64,000 bases of DNA from NCBI GenBank assembly GCA_963974935.1, contig CAXBEV010000016.1:1-64000 (forward strand), read 5' to 3'. This DNA comes from UBA4479 sp963974935 (GTDB lineage Bacteria > Pseudomonadota > Alphaproteobacteria > Rhodospirillales > Casp-alpha2). The translations under genes were made by a program, and so were the position numbers. How positions within the stretch are numbered: the stretch's first letter is position 1; each line of letters begins with the position of its first letter. Positions 1-8,079 of this stretch are shown piece after piece. The notes under the pieces are model-generated. The model ran no database searches, was not told the DNA's origin, and was given only the letters and a program-made list of their open reading frames with translations.

Positions 1-225
1 ATCGACAGGCATATGCTCAACAAGAATATAGGTAACAACAATCCATACGATAGCGAAGCCCGCATATATCAAAGCAATACGGAGCGGAAAATGCCGCGAA
101 GTTGATGTATTCAGATAGCTGGCTTCGCCTGTTCGTACATCGGCAACGTGCGGGTTTTGAGATGGCTTTCCCACATCAATAGCCGGTGTGCGGGTCAGTA
201 TTTCTTTGTTCAAGTAGGATGCCAT
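1..225 (-). CDS. Membrane protein, N-terminal part only (possible sensor/signalling protein)
   Basis: The gene reads leftward and runs off the window, so only the first 75 codons are visible. The ATG at 225 has a strong ribosome binding site (AAGGAGGT) just upstream. About 45 polar residues come first, then one clear membrane segment of about 20 residues beginning RIALIYAGFAIVWIVVTYIL. That wording resembles the first membrane helix of alphaproteobacterial PAS/GGDEF/EAL sensor proteins (typically LR-ALIYALFGALWILLSD). A role in signalling is therefore possible but is inference from one helix. The catalytic part lies outside the window. It may lie inside or outside the integrated region that follows. 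Confidence 0.6.
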   Translation of the reverse strand, partial: MASYLNKEILTRTPAIDVGKPSQNPHVADVRTGEASYLNTSTSRHFPLRIALIYAGFAIVWIVVTYILVEHMPVD

Positions 226-371
226 ACAGCACCTCCTTTGAGAAATAATAGACCCTTCCCTCGCTAAGACTCTAGGCTGTCTAGTTCGGGGAAACAACAT
301 GTAACTAAAAATAGAAAAAGAGATCATTATAATAATTGCGTAATAGTTTGTGCTGCTCTCAATTATGAAAG

Positions 372-686
372 TTGACGGTACGCGTTGTATTGAGTGGAAC
401 TGCTGTGACGTCACCGGTAGGAGATCGCATTATTGGTCGCCATGACGTGATAACCGCACAGATGGGTTGGACCAACCATTTCGTAACGGGTGAGAGAAAA
501 TCGGACTTAGCTGTTCGGTATCTTGAGCCGCACCATATTCGGAGACTGACAGATGGCGGGCCAGATGATCCGCAGTACGTGATCGCGCTCTGCCCGAATT
601 GCCATAGAGAAGTTCATAGCGGCGTTGAAGGAGAAAAGAAGAACCGTGATTTTCAGTCAGTCGTTGCCGACAAGGAAGGTAATTGA
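372..686 (+). pseudogene. HNH endonuclease C-terminal remnant
   Basis: The reading frame opens just after a stop codon and has only a TTG as possible start, with no convincing ribosome binding site. The second half carries a good HNH core: YLEPHHIRRLTDGGPDD (residues 50-66), then CPNCHREVH (74-82) with the metal-binding Cys pair and the final His. Such domains are found in McrA-type and other restriction-like HNH nucleases. The first 45 residues match nothing I recognise and lack the expected N-terminal domain. I read this as the surviving 3' end of a longer nuclease gene within an integrated element. A short intact HNH protein is a less likely alternative. Confidence 0.55.
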
Positions 687-930
687 TCACTGAAGATGAT
701 GATCGCGGTCTTACTATAAGAATTGTTCTGATTTCTGAAATCTGTCTGAGTGGCAAGCCGAATACCCCACTAATGACCTTTCACTAAATATAAAACGCCC
801 TAATTCTTTGGACATTTGTGTGACATTTTGGGACATTAGACACCTCAAGCCGTTGATCTAAAATGAAACTGGATTACTGGCGAGTTTGTCCGCCTCTATA
901 AGGTTTTGCCCATGTCATTCGGAGGTCTCC

Positions 931-946
931 CGGCAAGCCCTTGCCG
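931..946. repeat. Short inverted repeat CGGCAAG-CC-CTTGCCG
   Basis: Two perfect 7-base arms are separated by two bases in the otherwise empty stretch between the HNH remnant and the next possible gene. There is no T-run, so it is not a convincing terminator. It could be a protein binding site or chance. Confidence 0.3.
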
Positions 947-960
947 AGGACGTCAATTGT

Positions 961-1293
961 CTAGGACTTCTTATAGATAGAGTTATTGAAGTTGACCCTG
1001 TGCTCAACGAAGAAGCTCGGCAGGTTGCTGCAGGATCGTCGTAGGTGCGTGTCATCATTCGAAGTCATGGGGAAGTGCAGATAATCCGAGTTGCGCGCCA
1101 GTGACTCTACCAGACGATCCTGCGCGCTTTCCGATACGGTCGAAGTGATCGATGATGAAAGCTGATGAAAGCTGATGTAGCCGCGTTGTGCCCCCTCGAT
1201 CAATGAACAGTGAGTGCACCGCATGACATGCCGAAACGTGTCATGTGAGTTTATGGCAAGCCTTTGATATGGCATGATTTTAAAGGAAAACAT
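961..1293 (-). CDS. Doubtful hypothetical protein, 110 aa
   Basis: This open frame begins at ATG 1293 (reverse strand) and has no recognisable domain. A CTHC motif occurs near residue 31 and the C-terminal third is basic and polar. Within it lies a 10-base-period direct repeat (1151-1177, GATGATGAAA / GCTGATGAAA / GCTGATG), which encodes a serine run. No good ribosome binding site is visible. It lies inside the AT-richer integrated region, where short orphan genes are common, but chance is a fair explanation. Confidence 0.25.
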   Translation of the reverse strand: MFSFKIMPYQRLAINSHDTFRHVMRCTHCSLIEGAQRGYISFHQLSSSITSTVSESAQDRLVESLARNSDYLHFPMTSNDDTHLRRSCSNLPSFFVEHRVNFNNSIYKKS

Positions 1294-1507
1294 GTCATGC
1301 GCTGTAGTGCTCTAGGATGGTCGCTGGTGCGTATCTTTATTCTGCGCTGGGTTGGGTGCTCGAAGTGGGTAGTTGCTCACCAGTGAGTCACTGAGAGTCA
1401 TACGTAGCATGTCGAAGTGAGCATGCCGGTGCGTAGACTGATAGTTGATGTTGATGGCAGTATATGCGGCGCCAAAAATAGCGATCTGACCAATAGTCTC
1501 GTTTCAG

Positions 1508-2155
1508 TCAGTCTTTGGGTGAGTAAGACCTCCCAAAATCAACGTCTTCTTTGTGAAACTGCTTTGCTAGACGAGTAACGCTCTGAGAGACGCTGATGAT
1601 CTCGGAGTCAGAAGCTACGCCGAGGACCTTCTTCGTCTTGAGTGCTGTCTTTGTGATATAGTGGTTCCAGCCATATGGACCGAAGTTTCCTGGTACGCCT
1701 TTAAAATCAGTCGCCCAGTCAGCGGGTTTGTAATCGACAGCCTTGGAACGGAAGAACCACTTATCCGACAGCTTCGTAATCTTCCGCTCATCACCCGCTA
1801 CCTTGTGAAGTTTCTGAACTAAATCAGTCTCTACTTTGCCAGTCGGATTGAGAAGACCATGGATATGCAAGACGCCCTTCGGATTGATATCCAGGACAAA
1901 GAAATAAGGTATCCCGGTCAGGTAACTACGCATACGTTGTGATAAAAAATCGCGTGCTGACAATGATGATGCCGAAAGCTGATCACGGACCGCATAGGTA
2001 AAATGAACCGTAAAGACCCGAGCGAGTTTGTCACAGTCGACAGCTGATGCGTAGTAGAACATCTTGTCTTTGAACAAGACATCTTGCCAGCGAACTGTAA
2101 CGGCCGGTGCGCTACCAGGGTCTCGTTTACGGCTTGGCACGGCTGTTGAAGGCAT
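1508..2155 (-). CDS. Putative HUH-type replication/relaxase-like protein
   Basis: This 215-residue protein shows the three landmarks of rolling-circle HUH endonucleases in the right order. These are a beta-strand motif FTVHFTY (about residues 48-54), the metal-binding His-hydrophobic-His triplet in VLHIHGLLNP (HIH at 97-99), and a Tyr with a Lys three residues later in HYITK (Y166, K169) as candidate catalytic motif III. Known Rep proteins nick a double-stranded origin through this Tyr. Here the function is inferred from motifs alone. The start is ATG 2155; a TTG at 2173 is possible and neither has a strong ribosome binding site. The neighbours, a tyrosine integrase and an HNH remnant, fit a small integrative element or phage satellite. 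About 210 bp downstream of it (1294-1507) hold no gene. Confidence 0.5.
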   Translation of the reverse strand: MPSTAVPSRKRDPGSAPAVTVRWQDVLFKDKMFYYASAVDCDKLARVFTVHFTYAVRDQLSASSLSARDFLSQRMRSYLTGIPYFFVLDINPKGVLHIHGLLNPTGKVETDLVQKLHKVAGDERKITKLSDKWFFRSKAVDYKPADWATDFKGVPGNFGPYGWNHYITKTALKTKKVLGVASDSEIISVSQSVTRLAKQFHKEDVDFGRSYSPKD

Positions 2156-2533
2156 GAAGTTAAGGAAAACCAAAGCGTTTAAGTGAAGGGCGCGGGGGAT
2201 CTAGAAGCGTCATTAATGGCGCGAAAATACCATAAGGCAAAGTAAATTGGTGAACGCAGATGGTTTATCTCGATGCTGGCACCTATGAAAGGGGAGGCAA
2301 GGCATAACCTTTGACGATGCGGGAGAGACGAGGTGATGGTTCGCTGATATTGCTGTGGTTATCACTGTCTGCTTCATGTTCTGATGTCTGGTGGGTAAGT
2401 CTCTGATGTTACCTTATGTCTATTACTAAAGGGACAAACCACCAACTCGCCATGCTGATCACAACATCATACTGATTTTAATGAGTTTAAACGCATTTTC
2501 TCGCAGTTGGCATGCTATGGCTTTTTTTGATAT
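2156..2533. other. Gene-free stretch between Rep-like gene and integrase gene
   Basis: About 380 bases are relatively AT-rich, with stops in all frames and no tRNA or clear terminator. As this is upstream of the Rep-like gene and downstream of the integrase gene, it could hold a promoter or a replication origin. I see no iterons or strong hairpin to support that. Confidence 0.4.
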
Positions 2534-3520
2534 TTATCCGAGCCGGAGGACAAGGTCATCGGCACGAAGGTGTGTGTATCGTCCGAGCATCCGCAGTTCT
2601 TTATGGCCTGAGATAGTTGCTACTTCGATGACGTTGAAACCTTTTTCAAACAGACGCGTTACGGCTTCATGTCGAAGATCATGGAAGTGAAGATCAGGGC
2701 AACCAGCGCGAACCCGTAGATGCTCCCAACACAGTCGTACGGCGTTGCCGCTGATTTCGAAGACACGATCTGTCGTTGATGTCGCCTTGAGCATAAGCAG
2801 CGTATCAAGGGCTCGACCGGACAATGGCACGTCACGGCTCTCGCCGTTCTTCGTCATTGGCAAGTGAGCAATCCGACGGTCAAGATCGACGTTGCTCCAG
2901 GTGAGTCCCAGAAGCTCGCCTCGTCGCATGGCAGTCTCCACTGCCAATATGATCAAGTCGCGCATGTACGGACTCCGCAGCGCATCACAGGCGCTATGTA
3001 GACGGGCTTCTTCGTCGCCATTAAGCCGACGCTCACGACCTTTTGGTGTCGCTGGTCGACGGACTAGTTTCGCGGGGTTCTCTGGAAGGTAAACGGCCCA
3101 TTCTTTGCGGGCTATATCGATGGCGTGACTGATCGTGTTTAACTCGCGAATGATCGTCGCCGGCGCAACAGTTTTCAGCCTGTCATCGCGATACTGAGCC
3201 AAGATCGAACTCGAAAGGTTCGCGAGTGAGTATGCCGAGAAGGTGCGGCGCATGATTGCCTTGATGCGGTTCGTTTCTGACGCAGCGCTACGCTTGGTCG
3301 GTGTTATCTCGATCAGATAGCGCGCCAGAACGTCATGCAGCGTCATGTTCTCTGCAGAGCGCCTATCATGATGACCAGCGCCACGGTCGATCTGACTTTC
3401 AAACTCTCTGGCCCAGCGTTCGGCATCTGTACGTATATCGAAGCTCTTGGAGCGCTGGGGCATGCCTTTGCGTCTTACCATCGCTTGCCATCTGCCTCGA
3501 AGCTTTCTGATCGTCGCCAT
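2534..3520 (-). CDS. Tyrosine-type site-specific recombinase (integrase)
   Basis: This 328-residue phage-type integrase has an N-terminal arm-type DNA-binding region (about 1-55), a SAM-like core-binding domain (about 60-150) and a catalytic domain. The catalytic set is complete: Arg200 in AMRRGELLGL, Lys224 in TKNGE, His280 and Arg283 in HFHDLRHE, His306 in ISGHKE and the nucleophile Tyr315 in GRYTHL. I chose ATG 3520 because GAGGA lies just upstream. The frame is open 28 codons further, but that stretch is the promoter region, repeated at 6.5 kb. The gene sits about 190 bp from an orphan tRNA-Arg 5' half, which fits integration into that tRNA gene. A truncated sister copy lies at 6376-6480. 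Confidence 0.9.
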   Translation of the reverse strand: MATIRKLRGRWQAMVRRKGMPQRSKSFDIRTDAERWAREFESQIDRGAGHHDRRSAENMTLHDVLARYLIEITPTKRSAASETNRIKAIMRRTFSAYSLANLSSSILAQYRDDRLKTVAPATIIRELNTISHAIDIARKEWAVYLPENPAKLVRRPATPKGRERRLNGDEEARLHSACDALRSPYMRDLIILAVETAMRRGELLGLTWSNVDLDRRIAHLPMTKNGESRDVPLSGRALDTLLMLKATSTTDRVFEISGNAVRLCWEHLRVRAGCPDLHFHDLRHEAVTRLFEKGFNVIEVATISGHKELRMLGRYTHLRADDLVLRLG

Positions 3521-3652
3521 GATGTCGTCCTCTCTGTTCGTCGTGTCTGACAAGACAGATGAAAGGACGCCGGTGACTCGGTGACAAGGTCGGATGTGCC
3601 GCATTCGTGCCGATGACGTGTGCCGATGCTATCGGCTAAAAGCGTTGGTGAG
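3319..3652. repeat. Long direct repeat, copy 1 (integrase 5' end plus upstream region)
   Basis: This block covers the first part of the integrase gene and about 130 bp upstream. It recurs at 6375-6611 with high identity but with about 100 bp missing inside the coding part. Both copies lie at the same distance and orientation from a tRNA-Arg 5' half. Confidence 0.85.
3607..3628. promoter_or_regulatory. Paired direct repeats GTGCCGATG (possible integrase arm sites)
   Basis: Two identical 9-mers, GTGCCGATG, are separated by ACGT upstream of the integrase gene. The same pair, with the same spacer, is kept at 6564-6585 beside the decayed integrase copy. Such paired direct repeats near an attachment site would fit arm-type binding sites for the integrase N-domain. 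The function is inference. Confidence 0.4.
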
Positions 3653-3711
3653 TGGGGGGGTGCAAGGTGGCCTTTGGGTGGTGCAGGAGGCAGTATGCTT
3701 GCTTCCAGTCA

Positions 3712-3752
<41 letters not shown>

Positions 3753-4006
3753 AGCGGGGCCGCGTGGGCGACCTTGGTAGACGCGCGGAAGATACCTGTA
3801 GGGGATGTGTGGCGCAAGGATTGGATGTGCCCCGGGTGTGGCCGGTGAAATCGACAAAAAACCAAAGGTGCAAGGTTGTTGATCATTTTATGAAAGGCAC
3901 GGACAAGGACTAAAATGCCTGCCATACTGGAGTTGACAGCAAATATGCAGGAGCCTTGACGTTCCATTGTGCTAAATTCTGAACGTTTAAATATAGGAGA
4001 CGAGCG

Positions 4007-4459
4007 ATGAACAGACGATCCTTTTTTGCCGCAGCATTGATGCTCGCGGGCGCGCTCATGGCAGCCGCTACCGTTCCGGCTGTGGCTGATGGTAAGACAC
4101 ACTACCTCGCGGTCCACGTCGACGAGAGCGACCCAAAACGGATGAACCTCGCTCTCAACAATGTGCAGAACGTGGATGCGTACTATAAATCTAAGGGGGA
4201 GAAGGTGGTGATCGAACTCGTCGCCTACGGGCCGGGATTAAAGATGTACATGGCCGACTCACCTGTAAAGGCGCGGATTGAGGCCATGGCGCTGGAGACG
4301 GACAACCTGCAGTTCTCCGCCTGCAGCAATACTCACCGCAAAATGTCGGCTAAGGCAGGTCACGAAATCGCGCTGCTCGGCGAAGCGACGATGGTGCCGT
4401 CCGGTGTCATCCGACTGATGGAGCTTCAGGAACAGGGTTATAGCTATCTTCGACCGTAA
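4007..4459 (+). CDS. Secreted DsrE/DsrF-like protein
   Basis: This 150-residue protein has a signal peptide (MNRRSFFAAALMLAGALMAA, cleavage likely after AVA at about residue 27). A DsrE-like alpha/beta fold follows: strand HYLAVHVDES, helix MNLALNNVQNVDAYYK, strand VVIELVAYGPGLKMY, and a Cys in FSACSNTHRKM at about residue 104. DsrE-like proteins act in sulfur relay or as small sulfur- or metal-related periplasmic proteins; the exact role of exported ones is unknown. The ribosome binding site TAGGAG precedes the ATG. It stands alone between two orphan tRNA-Arg halves and ends in a hairpin terminator, so it looks like cargo of an integrated segment. Confidence 0.75.
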   Translation: MNRRSFFAAALMLAGALMAAATVPAVADGKTHYLAVHVDESDPKRMNLALNNVQNVDAYYKSKGEKVVIELVAYGPGLKMYMADSPVKARIEAMALETDNLQFSACSNTHRKMSAKAGHEIALLGEATMVPSGVIRLMELQEQGYSYLRP

Positions 4460-4481
4460 GAAGCCGTACGCTCCATTCTAA

Positions 4482-4513
4482 AAAGCCGGGCCTGAGTTTC
4501 TTGGCCCGGCTTT
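4482..4513 (+). terminator. Hairpin terminator after the DsrE-like gene
   Basis: Perfect 11-base arms AAAGCCGGGCC / GGCCCGGCTTT enclose a 10-base loop. The last Ts of the stem form a short U tract. It lies 22 bp after the stop codon. Confidence 0.75.
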
Positions 4514-4618
4514 CCTGGTGCCGTCGCGCTTCTTATCTTCCGTTTGTTGCGGTCTCAGGGTCTCGCCGGTGATCGCGACGGTTAGAAGAAAGAAGCGAGA
4601 CGACGTGGCATTTGTCGT

Positions 4619-4649
4619 GCAGCGCTCTATCCAGCTGAGCCACGGGTGC
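4619..4649 (-). pseudogene. Orphan 5' part of tRNA-Arg, copy 2 (shorter)
   Basis: Reverse-strand reading from 4649 gives the acceptor GCACCCG, the D arm (one change, TGGCTC for TAGCTC) and GCGCTGC. It then departs from the tRNA before the anticodon. What follows (ACGACAAATGCC) forms its own small hairpin ACGAC/GTCGT. The shared sequence of the three copies ends between the first bases of the anticodon stem and the anticodon, which points to the recombination crossover. Confidence 0.7.
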
Positions 4650-4955
4650 CGCGTGCCGTTGTGACGGACGGGCGGGACATAGCCTTTTGAGCGGGCGCTG
4701 CGCAAGGCTTGGGTGTGGCTGTCTTTTAAAGCTATGCGCACTGAAAAGATTTCGAACAATTTGACGCCTGACAGCGGACTCTCTTGCTACACTCGTGATG
4801 GTGATGCGTTTACCACGCTTCTCCATTTCTTGGCAGCACTTGAGAATTTCGTCTGTTATTGAGTTTAGTTTTTGCTTGGATACAAAGTAGGCTCTGCAAT
4901 CTACGATGATGTGAACGGAATTTATTCTCGACCGCAGGATATTATCGTGAAGCAT
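4650..4955. other. Stretch without a confident gene; possible remnant on the reverse strand
   Basis: The reverse frame from about 4955 to 4700 encodes a run that looks protein-like (ITDEILKCCQEMEKRGKRIT, then SVARESAVRRQIV). It recalls the helix-turn-helix start of small transposon-associated proteins. It then runs straight into the tRNA fragment, so if real it is a broken gene end. It also overlaps the upstream region of the ferric-reductase-like gene. I do not call it as a gene. Confidence 0.3.
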
Positions 4956-6293
4956 ATGCTTAATTTTTTACAATATCGTTCGGTCGTTCTTTTGGCTGGA
5001 TATCTAACGATCGTCTTCATGCCCCTGGGGTTGGCCTATACGCAGGCTGCGCCGCGAGAAAGTCTCACCGACGAGGTGTCGTCGGCACTGGCAATGGTCG
5101 CCTTCGCTATGCTGTTGATGGAGTTCCTATTGTCAGGCCGCTTCGAGCACATTTCGATGTCGATAGGTATTGACCGGATTATGCGGTTTCATCAATGGGC
5201 CGGGCGATTTTTGACGATTATTCTCCTGATCCATCCGTTTTTGTACGTGACGCCGCTCAATCCACCATTGCCATGGGACAGTGCGGGACAGTTGACCCTT
5301 GGCTTGAGCGCGGCGACTTTCGTGACGGGATTTATTGCCTGGCTTCTGCTCGCCGTATTGGTGGTATTTTCTATTTTTCGCGATCAGTTTCCCTATCGTT
5401 ATGAGACCTGGCGACTGACGCATGGCCTGTGTGCTGCCTTGGTCGCTTTTCTCGCCGCGCATCATGCGATCGAGGCCGGGCGGTATAGCGGACTTCCTTA
5501 CCTGAAGGCGTATTGGTTCGTCATGCTCGGGGTGGCAGTGTTTGCGCTGTTCTATGTTTACGTCATCACGCCGATACGCCAACTGCGCCATCCTTATCGC
5601 GTGGTATCGTTGAAAAAGATCGCTCTCAAGACGTGGGAGTTGAACATCGAGCCGGTATCCGAGGCGGCGATGAACTTTGTTGCCGGACAGTTTTGCTGGC
5701 TGACACTGAACCGCTCCCCGTTCGCCATCACCGAACACCCATTCTCTATAAGCTCATGTCCGGCCGACCGCCCAAATATCGGCTTCGTGATAAAAGAGTC
5801 CGGCGATTTTACCAATGTGATCGGGTCCGTTCAGTTGGGTGCCCCCGCCTTTATCGATGGCCCGCACGGCAATATGACCACTGAGGGGAAATCGGGGGTT
5901 GGCATCGCGCTTATTGCCGGAGGCGTCGGGATCGCACCGATCATGAGTATCCTTCGCCAGCTGCAGGCGGAAAAGGGCGGTCGGCCAATAGTCCTGTTTT
6001 ATGGCAATCGCACCTCTTCGCAAATCGTCTATCAGTCTGAACTTGAAATGATGAAGGATACGCTGGACATCGTAATCCATCATGTTTTGTCGGAGCCGCC
6101 GGACGGCTGGATCGGCGACGCTGGTCAGTTGGATGAGCGAATTCTGCAAAAATATTTGAATGCGCCTGAACGTGCCCGTTGGCTGTATATCGTTTGTGGG
6201 CCGACGCCGATGATCGACAGCGTCGCAAAAACCCTTGGCAGTATCGGCGTGCCCGCACGACAGATTATTTCCGAGAAATTCAGCTACGACTAG
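4956..6293 (+). CDS. Ferric-reductase-like membrane flavohaemoprotein
   Basis: This 445-residue protein has an N-terminal membrane part of about six helices with candidate haem-ligand histidines in HQWAGRFLTIILLIHPFLY and in the LTHGLC...AAHHAI segment. A cytoplasmic ferredoxin-reductase module follows, with FAD-binding HPFSISS, the NAD(P)-binding GGVGIAPIMS and a terminal CGPTPMID. This is the NOX/FRE-type architecture that passes electrons from NAD(P)H through FAD and haem across the membrane; the acceptor here is unknown (ferric iron or oxygen). ATG 4956 is preferred; GTG 4947 is in frame, and the frame is open to 4872. It lies between orphan tRNA halves 2 and 3, so it may be integrated cargo. 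Confidence 0.8.
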   Translation: MLNFLQYRSVVLLAGYLTIVFMPLGLAYTQAAPRESLTDEVSSALAMVAFAMLLMEFLLSGRFEHISMSIGIDRIMRFHQWAGRFLTIILLIHPFLYVTPLNPPLPWDSAGQLTLGLSAATFVTGFIAWLLLAVLVVFSIFRDQFPYRYETWRLTHGLCAALVAFLAAHHAIEAGRYSGLPYLKAYWFVMLGVAVFALFYVYVITPIRQLRHPYRVVSLKKIALKTWELNIEPVSEAAMNFVAGQFCWLTLNRSPFAITEHPFSISSCPADRPNIGFVIKESGDFTNVIGSVQLGAPAFIDGPHGNMTTEGKSGVGIALIAGGVGIAPIMSILRQLQAEKGGRPIVLFYGNRTSSQIVYQSELEMMKDTLDIVIHHVLSEPPDGWIGDAGQLDERILQKYLNAPERARWLYIVCGPTPMIDSVAKTLGSIGVPARQIISEKFSYD

Positions 6294-6375
6294 ATGAGAA
6301 ACCCCTTTTGCGCACGCTCGCTTTCGCGAAACCCGCTCAATGCTGGTGAAAGACGATAGGTTTCGACGTCCTTTA

Positions 6376-6480
6376 AGAGCGCGTCAGAACGTCATGCAGC
6401 GTCATGTTCTCTGCTGCGCGTCGGTCATGATGACCAGCGCCAGGGTCGATCTGGTTTTCAAGCTCTCTCGTCGCCATGTT
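6376..6480 (-). pseudogene. Truncated integrase copy (N-terminal remnant)
   Basis: The protein frame keeps the start MAT, then jumps in frame over about 34 residues to RELENQIDPGAGHHDRR and NMTLHDVL, and stops after a few more residues. The intact homologue reads REFESQIDRGAGHHDRR and NMTLHDVL at the same place. No catalytic domain remains. It sits next to the third tRNA-Arg half in the same orientation as the intact integrase does to the first, so it records an older, decayed insertion. Confidence 0.8.
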
Positions 6481-6563
6481 GTCGTCCTCACTGCTAGTCG
6501 TGTCGGACAAGACAGATGAGAGGACGCCGGTCAGTCGGTGCCAAGGTCGGTTGTGCCGCAATC

Positions 6564-6585
6564 GTGCCGATGACGTGTGCCGATG
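6564..6585. promoter_or_regulatory. Paired direct repeats GTGCCGATG, second site
   Basis: Same 9-mer pair and ACGT spacer as at 3607-3628, kept although the integrase copy beside it is broken. This conservation may simply reflect recent divergence. Confidence 0.4.
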
Positions 6586-6666
6586 CTATCGGCTGCATAC
6601 GTTGGGGAGTATGAGGTTGAGAGTGGTGTTCGGCCTGAGTCTTAGGCAACGAAGGTACGAACGATA

Positions 6667-6708
6667 GCCTTCGGAGGGCAGCGCATTATCCAGCTGAGCT
6701 ACGGGTGC
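6667..6708 (-). pseudogene. Orphan 5' half of tRNA-Arg(CCG), copy 3
   Basis: From 6708 on the reverse strand: GCACCCG acceptor strand, D arm with two changes (GGATAATGCGC instead of GGATAGAGCGC), anticodon arm CTGCC-CTCCGAA-GGC, then unrelated sequence. The changes in the D stem suggest it is older than copy 1. It has no 3' half. Confidence 0.8.
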
Positions 6709-6900
6709 GGTGCGGCGGGAAAGTATGCTGTGTAAGAGTTGGGGGCAAGTGTTCCTTCAGCAGGGTATTGCCATTTTGGGCCTGTTGGCACGTTGTCATC
6801 AAAATCCGCAGCCCTCATCAAACGCACAAAACGTTGGCGGTCCAGTATTGATTCCATATGCTGAGTTGGCTGAGTGTTTTCGAATAGTGGGCATGTTTAG

Positions 6901-7323
6901 ATGAGCATTAAATCATCCAAAGAACCTGAAGATTGGCGCCGTTACGGCACGTATCAATTACGGCCCGATAACCCGATTTCATATTTCAAATGGAGGCGCC
7001 AGCTGAGCCGTCTCGTTGATCGGCTCCGATTTGAACCGGAAGAATTGGAAGCCCATGTATGGAACAAATTAAAATTATTTGAAGTTATGAAGCGGCGAGA
7101 AAAAACGATGGGTGGGCGTTTATATAATCAGTTCGCGGAGGATGATCAGGAATGTATCCTTTTGGATGGCATCGTTGTAAAACAACTTTTCGAAATTATG
7201 GGCGTTGAGCCGTCCGGTCGTATTGAGCCAAAGCTGATTTATCGTATTGGCTATAATGACGTAAAGGAGTGGTACAATCAGGCGTTTCCGCCAAATTTCC
7301 CCACGAAATCTCTGATCAAATGA
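6901..7323 (+). CDS. Hypothetical protein, 140 aa
   Basis: This is a soluble, charged protein that I do not recognise. It has no signal peptide or membrane segment. It contains an aromatic and basic stretch (SYFKWRRQLSRLVDRLRF) followed by helical segments and ends in NFPTKSLIK. The ATG at 6901 has no strong ribosome binding site. It lies just beyond the last orphan tRNA half, at the edge of the accessory region, and is followed by about 230 gene-free bases. It could be a regulator or a remnant of island content; nothing in the sequence decides this. Confidence 0.6.
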   Translation: MSIKSSKEPEDWRRYGTYQLRPDNPISYFKWRRQLSRLVDRLRFEPEELEAHVWNKLKLFEVMKRREKTMGGRLYNQFAEDDQECILLDGIVVKQLFEIMGVEPSGRIEPKLIYRIGYNDVKEWYNQAFPPNFPTKSLIK

Positions 7324-7555
7324 CTCGTGTCGTCCTTTGATTTTTAATTGCTTCAGAATAATTGCTTTCTCAATATTTTAGAATGCAACTTTCCACTTCG
7401 CACGGCGCCGAAGCGACGACTTCGTTTACAGCTGCAGAAGATTATAGGTGCCAGTGGCACGGGCCAATATCGCAATCCCGTCATTGTAATCACTTATTAA
7501 GTAACGTTTGCTGTAATGTTGCGTGCCGCCAATATTTGAATCTAGCGAGGGCAAA

Positions 7556-8047
7556 ATGGTCAAGGATGCGAAGCCACGTCACGATGACGGCGACGATGAC
7601 AAATTGTTGACGCCATCGCCGCTCGACCCCCAGACACATGCGGAAATACAGCTTTTATATCGCGAGTCGACGGAAACGCTCAGATTTGTGAAGGCGCACC
7701 AATGGAAAACCGTCGGCGCGACGTTGCTGACGTATTTGGGGATCGTCTTCATTGCCGGGTTCGTTAACGCCGGGCCGCCACTGACGCAGAAGTTCATGGG
7801 CATTTCCATTATTCTTTGCTGCGCGGTGATTTTTACGCTGATCATTTATCAATTTTGGATGCACAACGAGATCACTAAGATTGACCGTATGGAGACATAC
7901 CTATCCTCATATTTCGCCCAGATACGCGCCATGAAATCGCGCCGCGAAGGCAATTTGCATCGCTATCTTTTGCTGTCGTTTATGAGTGTCGTCGTTATCT
8001 TGGGGGCGGTGGTCGTATTTTTGGCGTTAAATAAAATCGCTTTGTAA
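7556..8047 (+). CDS. Hypothetical inner-membrane protein
   Basis: This 163-residue protein starts at the ATG at 7556, with GCGAGGG upstream; an ATG-less extension to 7523 is less likely. It has an acidic N-terminus (KPRHDDGDDD), a soluble helix, then hydrophobic segments at about 65-85 (VGATLLTYLGIVFIAGFV), 90-115 and 140-160, separated by a basic loop (RAMKSRREG). No family is recognised. It is followed by a convergent MFS gene 32 bp away. Confidence 0.65.
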   Translation: MVKDAKPRHDDGDDDKLLTPSPLDPQTHAEIQLLYRESTETLRFVKAHQWKTVGATLLTYLGIVFIAGFVNAGPPLTQKFMGISIILCCAVIFTLIIYQFWMHNEITKIDRMETYLSSYFAQIRAMKSRREGNLHRYLLLSFMSVVVILGAVVVFLALNKIAL

Positions 8048-8079
8048 CGGCATATCGTCGCTACGACGTAGGCCGATGC

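Larger units (their letters stand above)
6375..6611. repeat. Long direct repeat, copy 2
   Basis: Matches 3319-3652 nearly base for base at both ends, including the run GTGCCGATG-ACGT-GTGCCGATG and the CTATCGGCT that follows. It lacks about 100 bp from inside the integrase coding part. A handful of point differences show that the copies have diverged since duplication or arose from separate, related insertions. Confidence 0.85.

Noticed and set aside
430..756. Open frame opposite the HNH remnant
   Set aside because: It has no domain or ribosome binding site and only mirrors the HNH sequence.
1151..1177. 10-base-period direct repeat considered as an iteron or CRISPR seed
   Set aside because: Only two and a half units with no spacers, and no array elsewhere in the window.
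4533..4955. 140-codon reverse frame across a tRNA half
   Set aside because: Its second half is the translated tRNA fragment and terminator region; only the first part looks protein-like, so it is noted as a possible remnant and not called.
6710..6904. 64-codon forward frame ending at the 6901 gene
   Set aside because: It starts in the flank of the tRNA-Arg half, has no ribosome binding site and no protein-like pattern.
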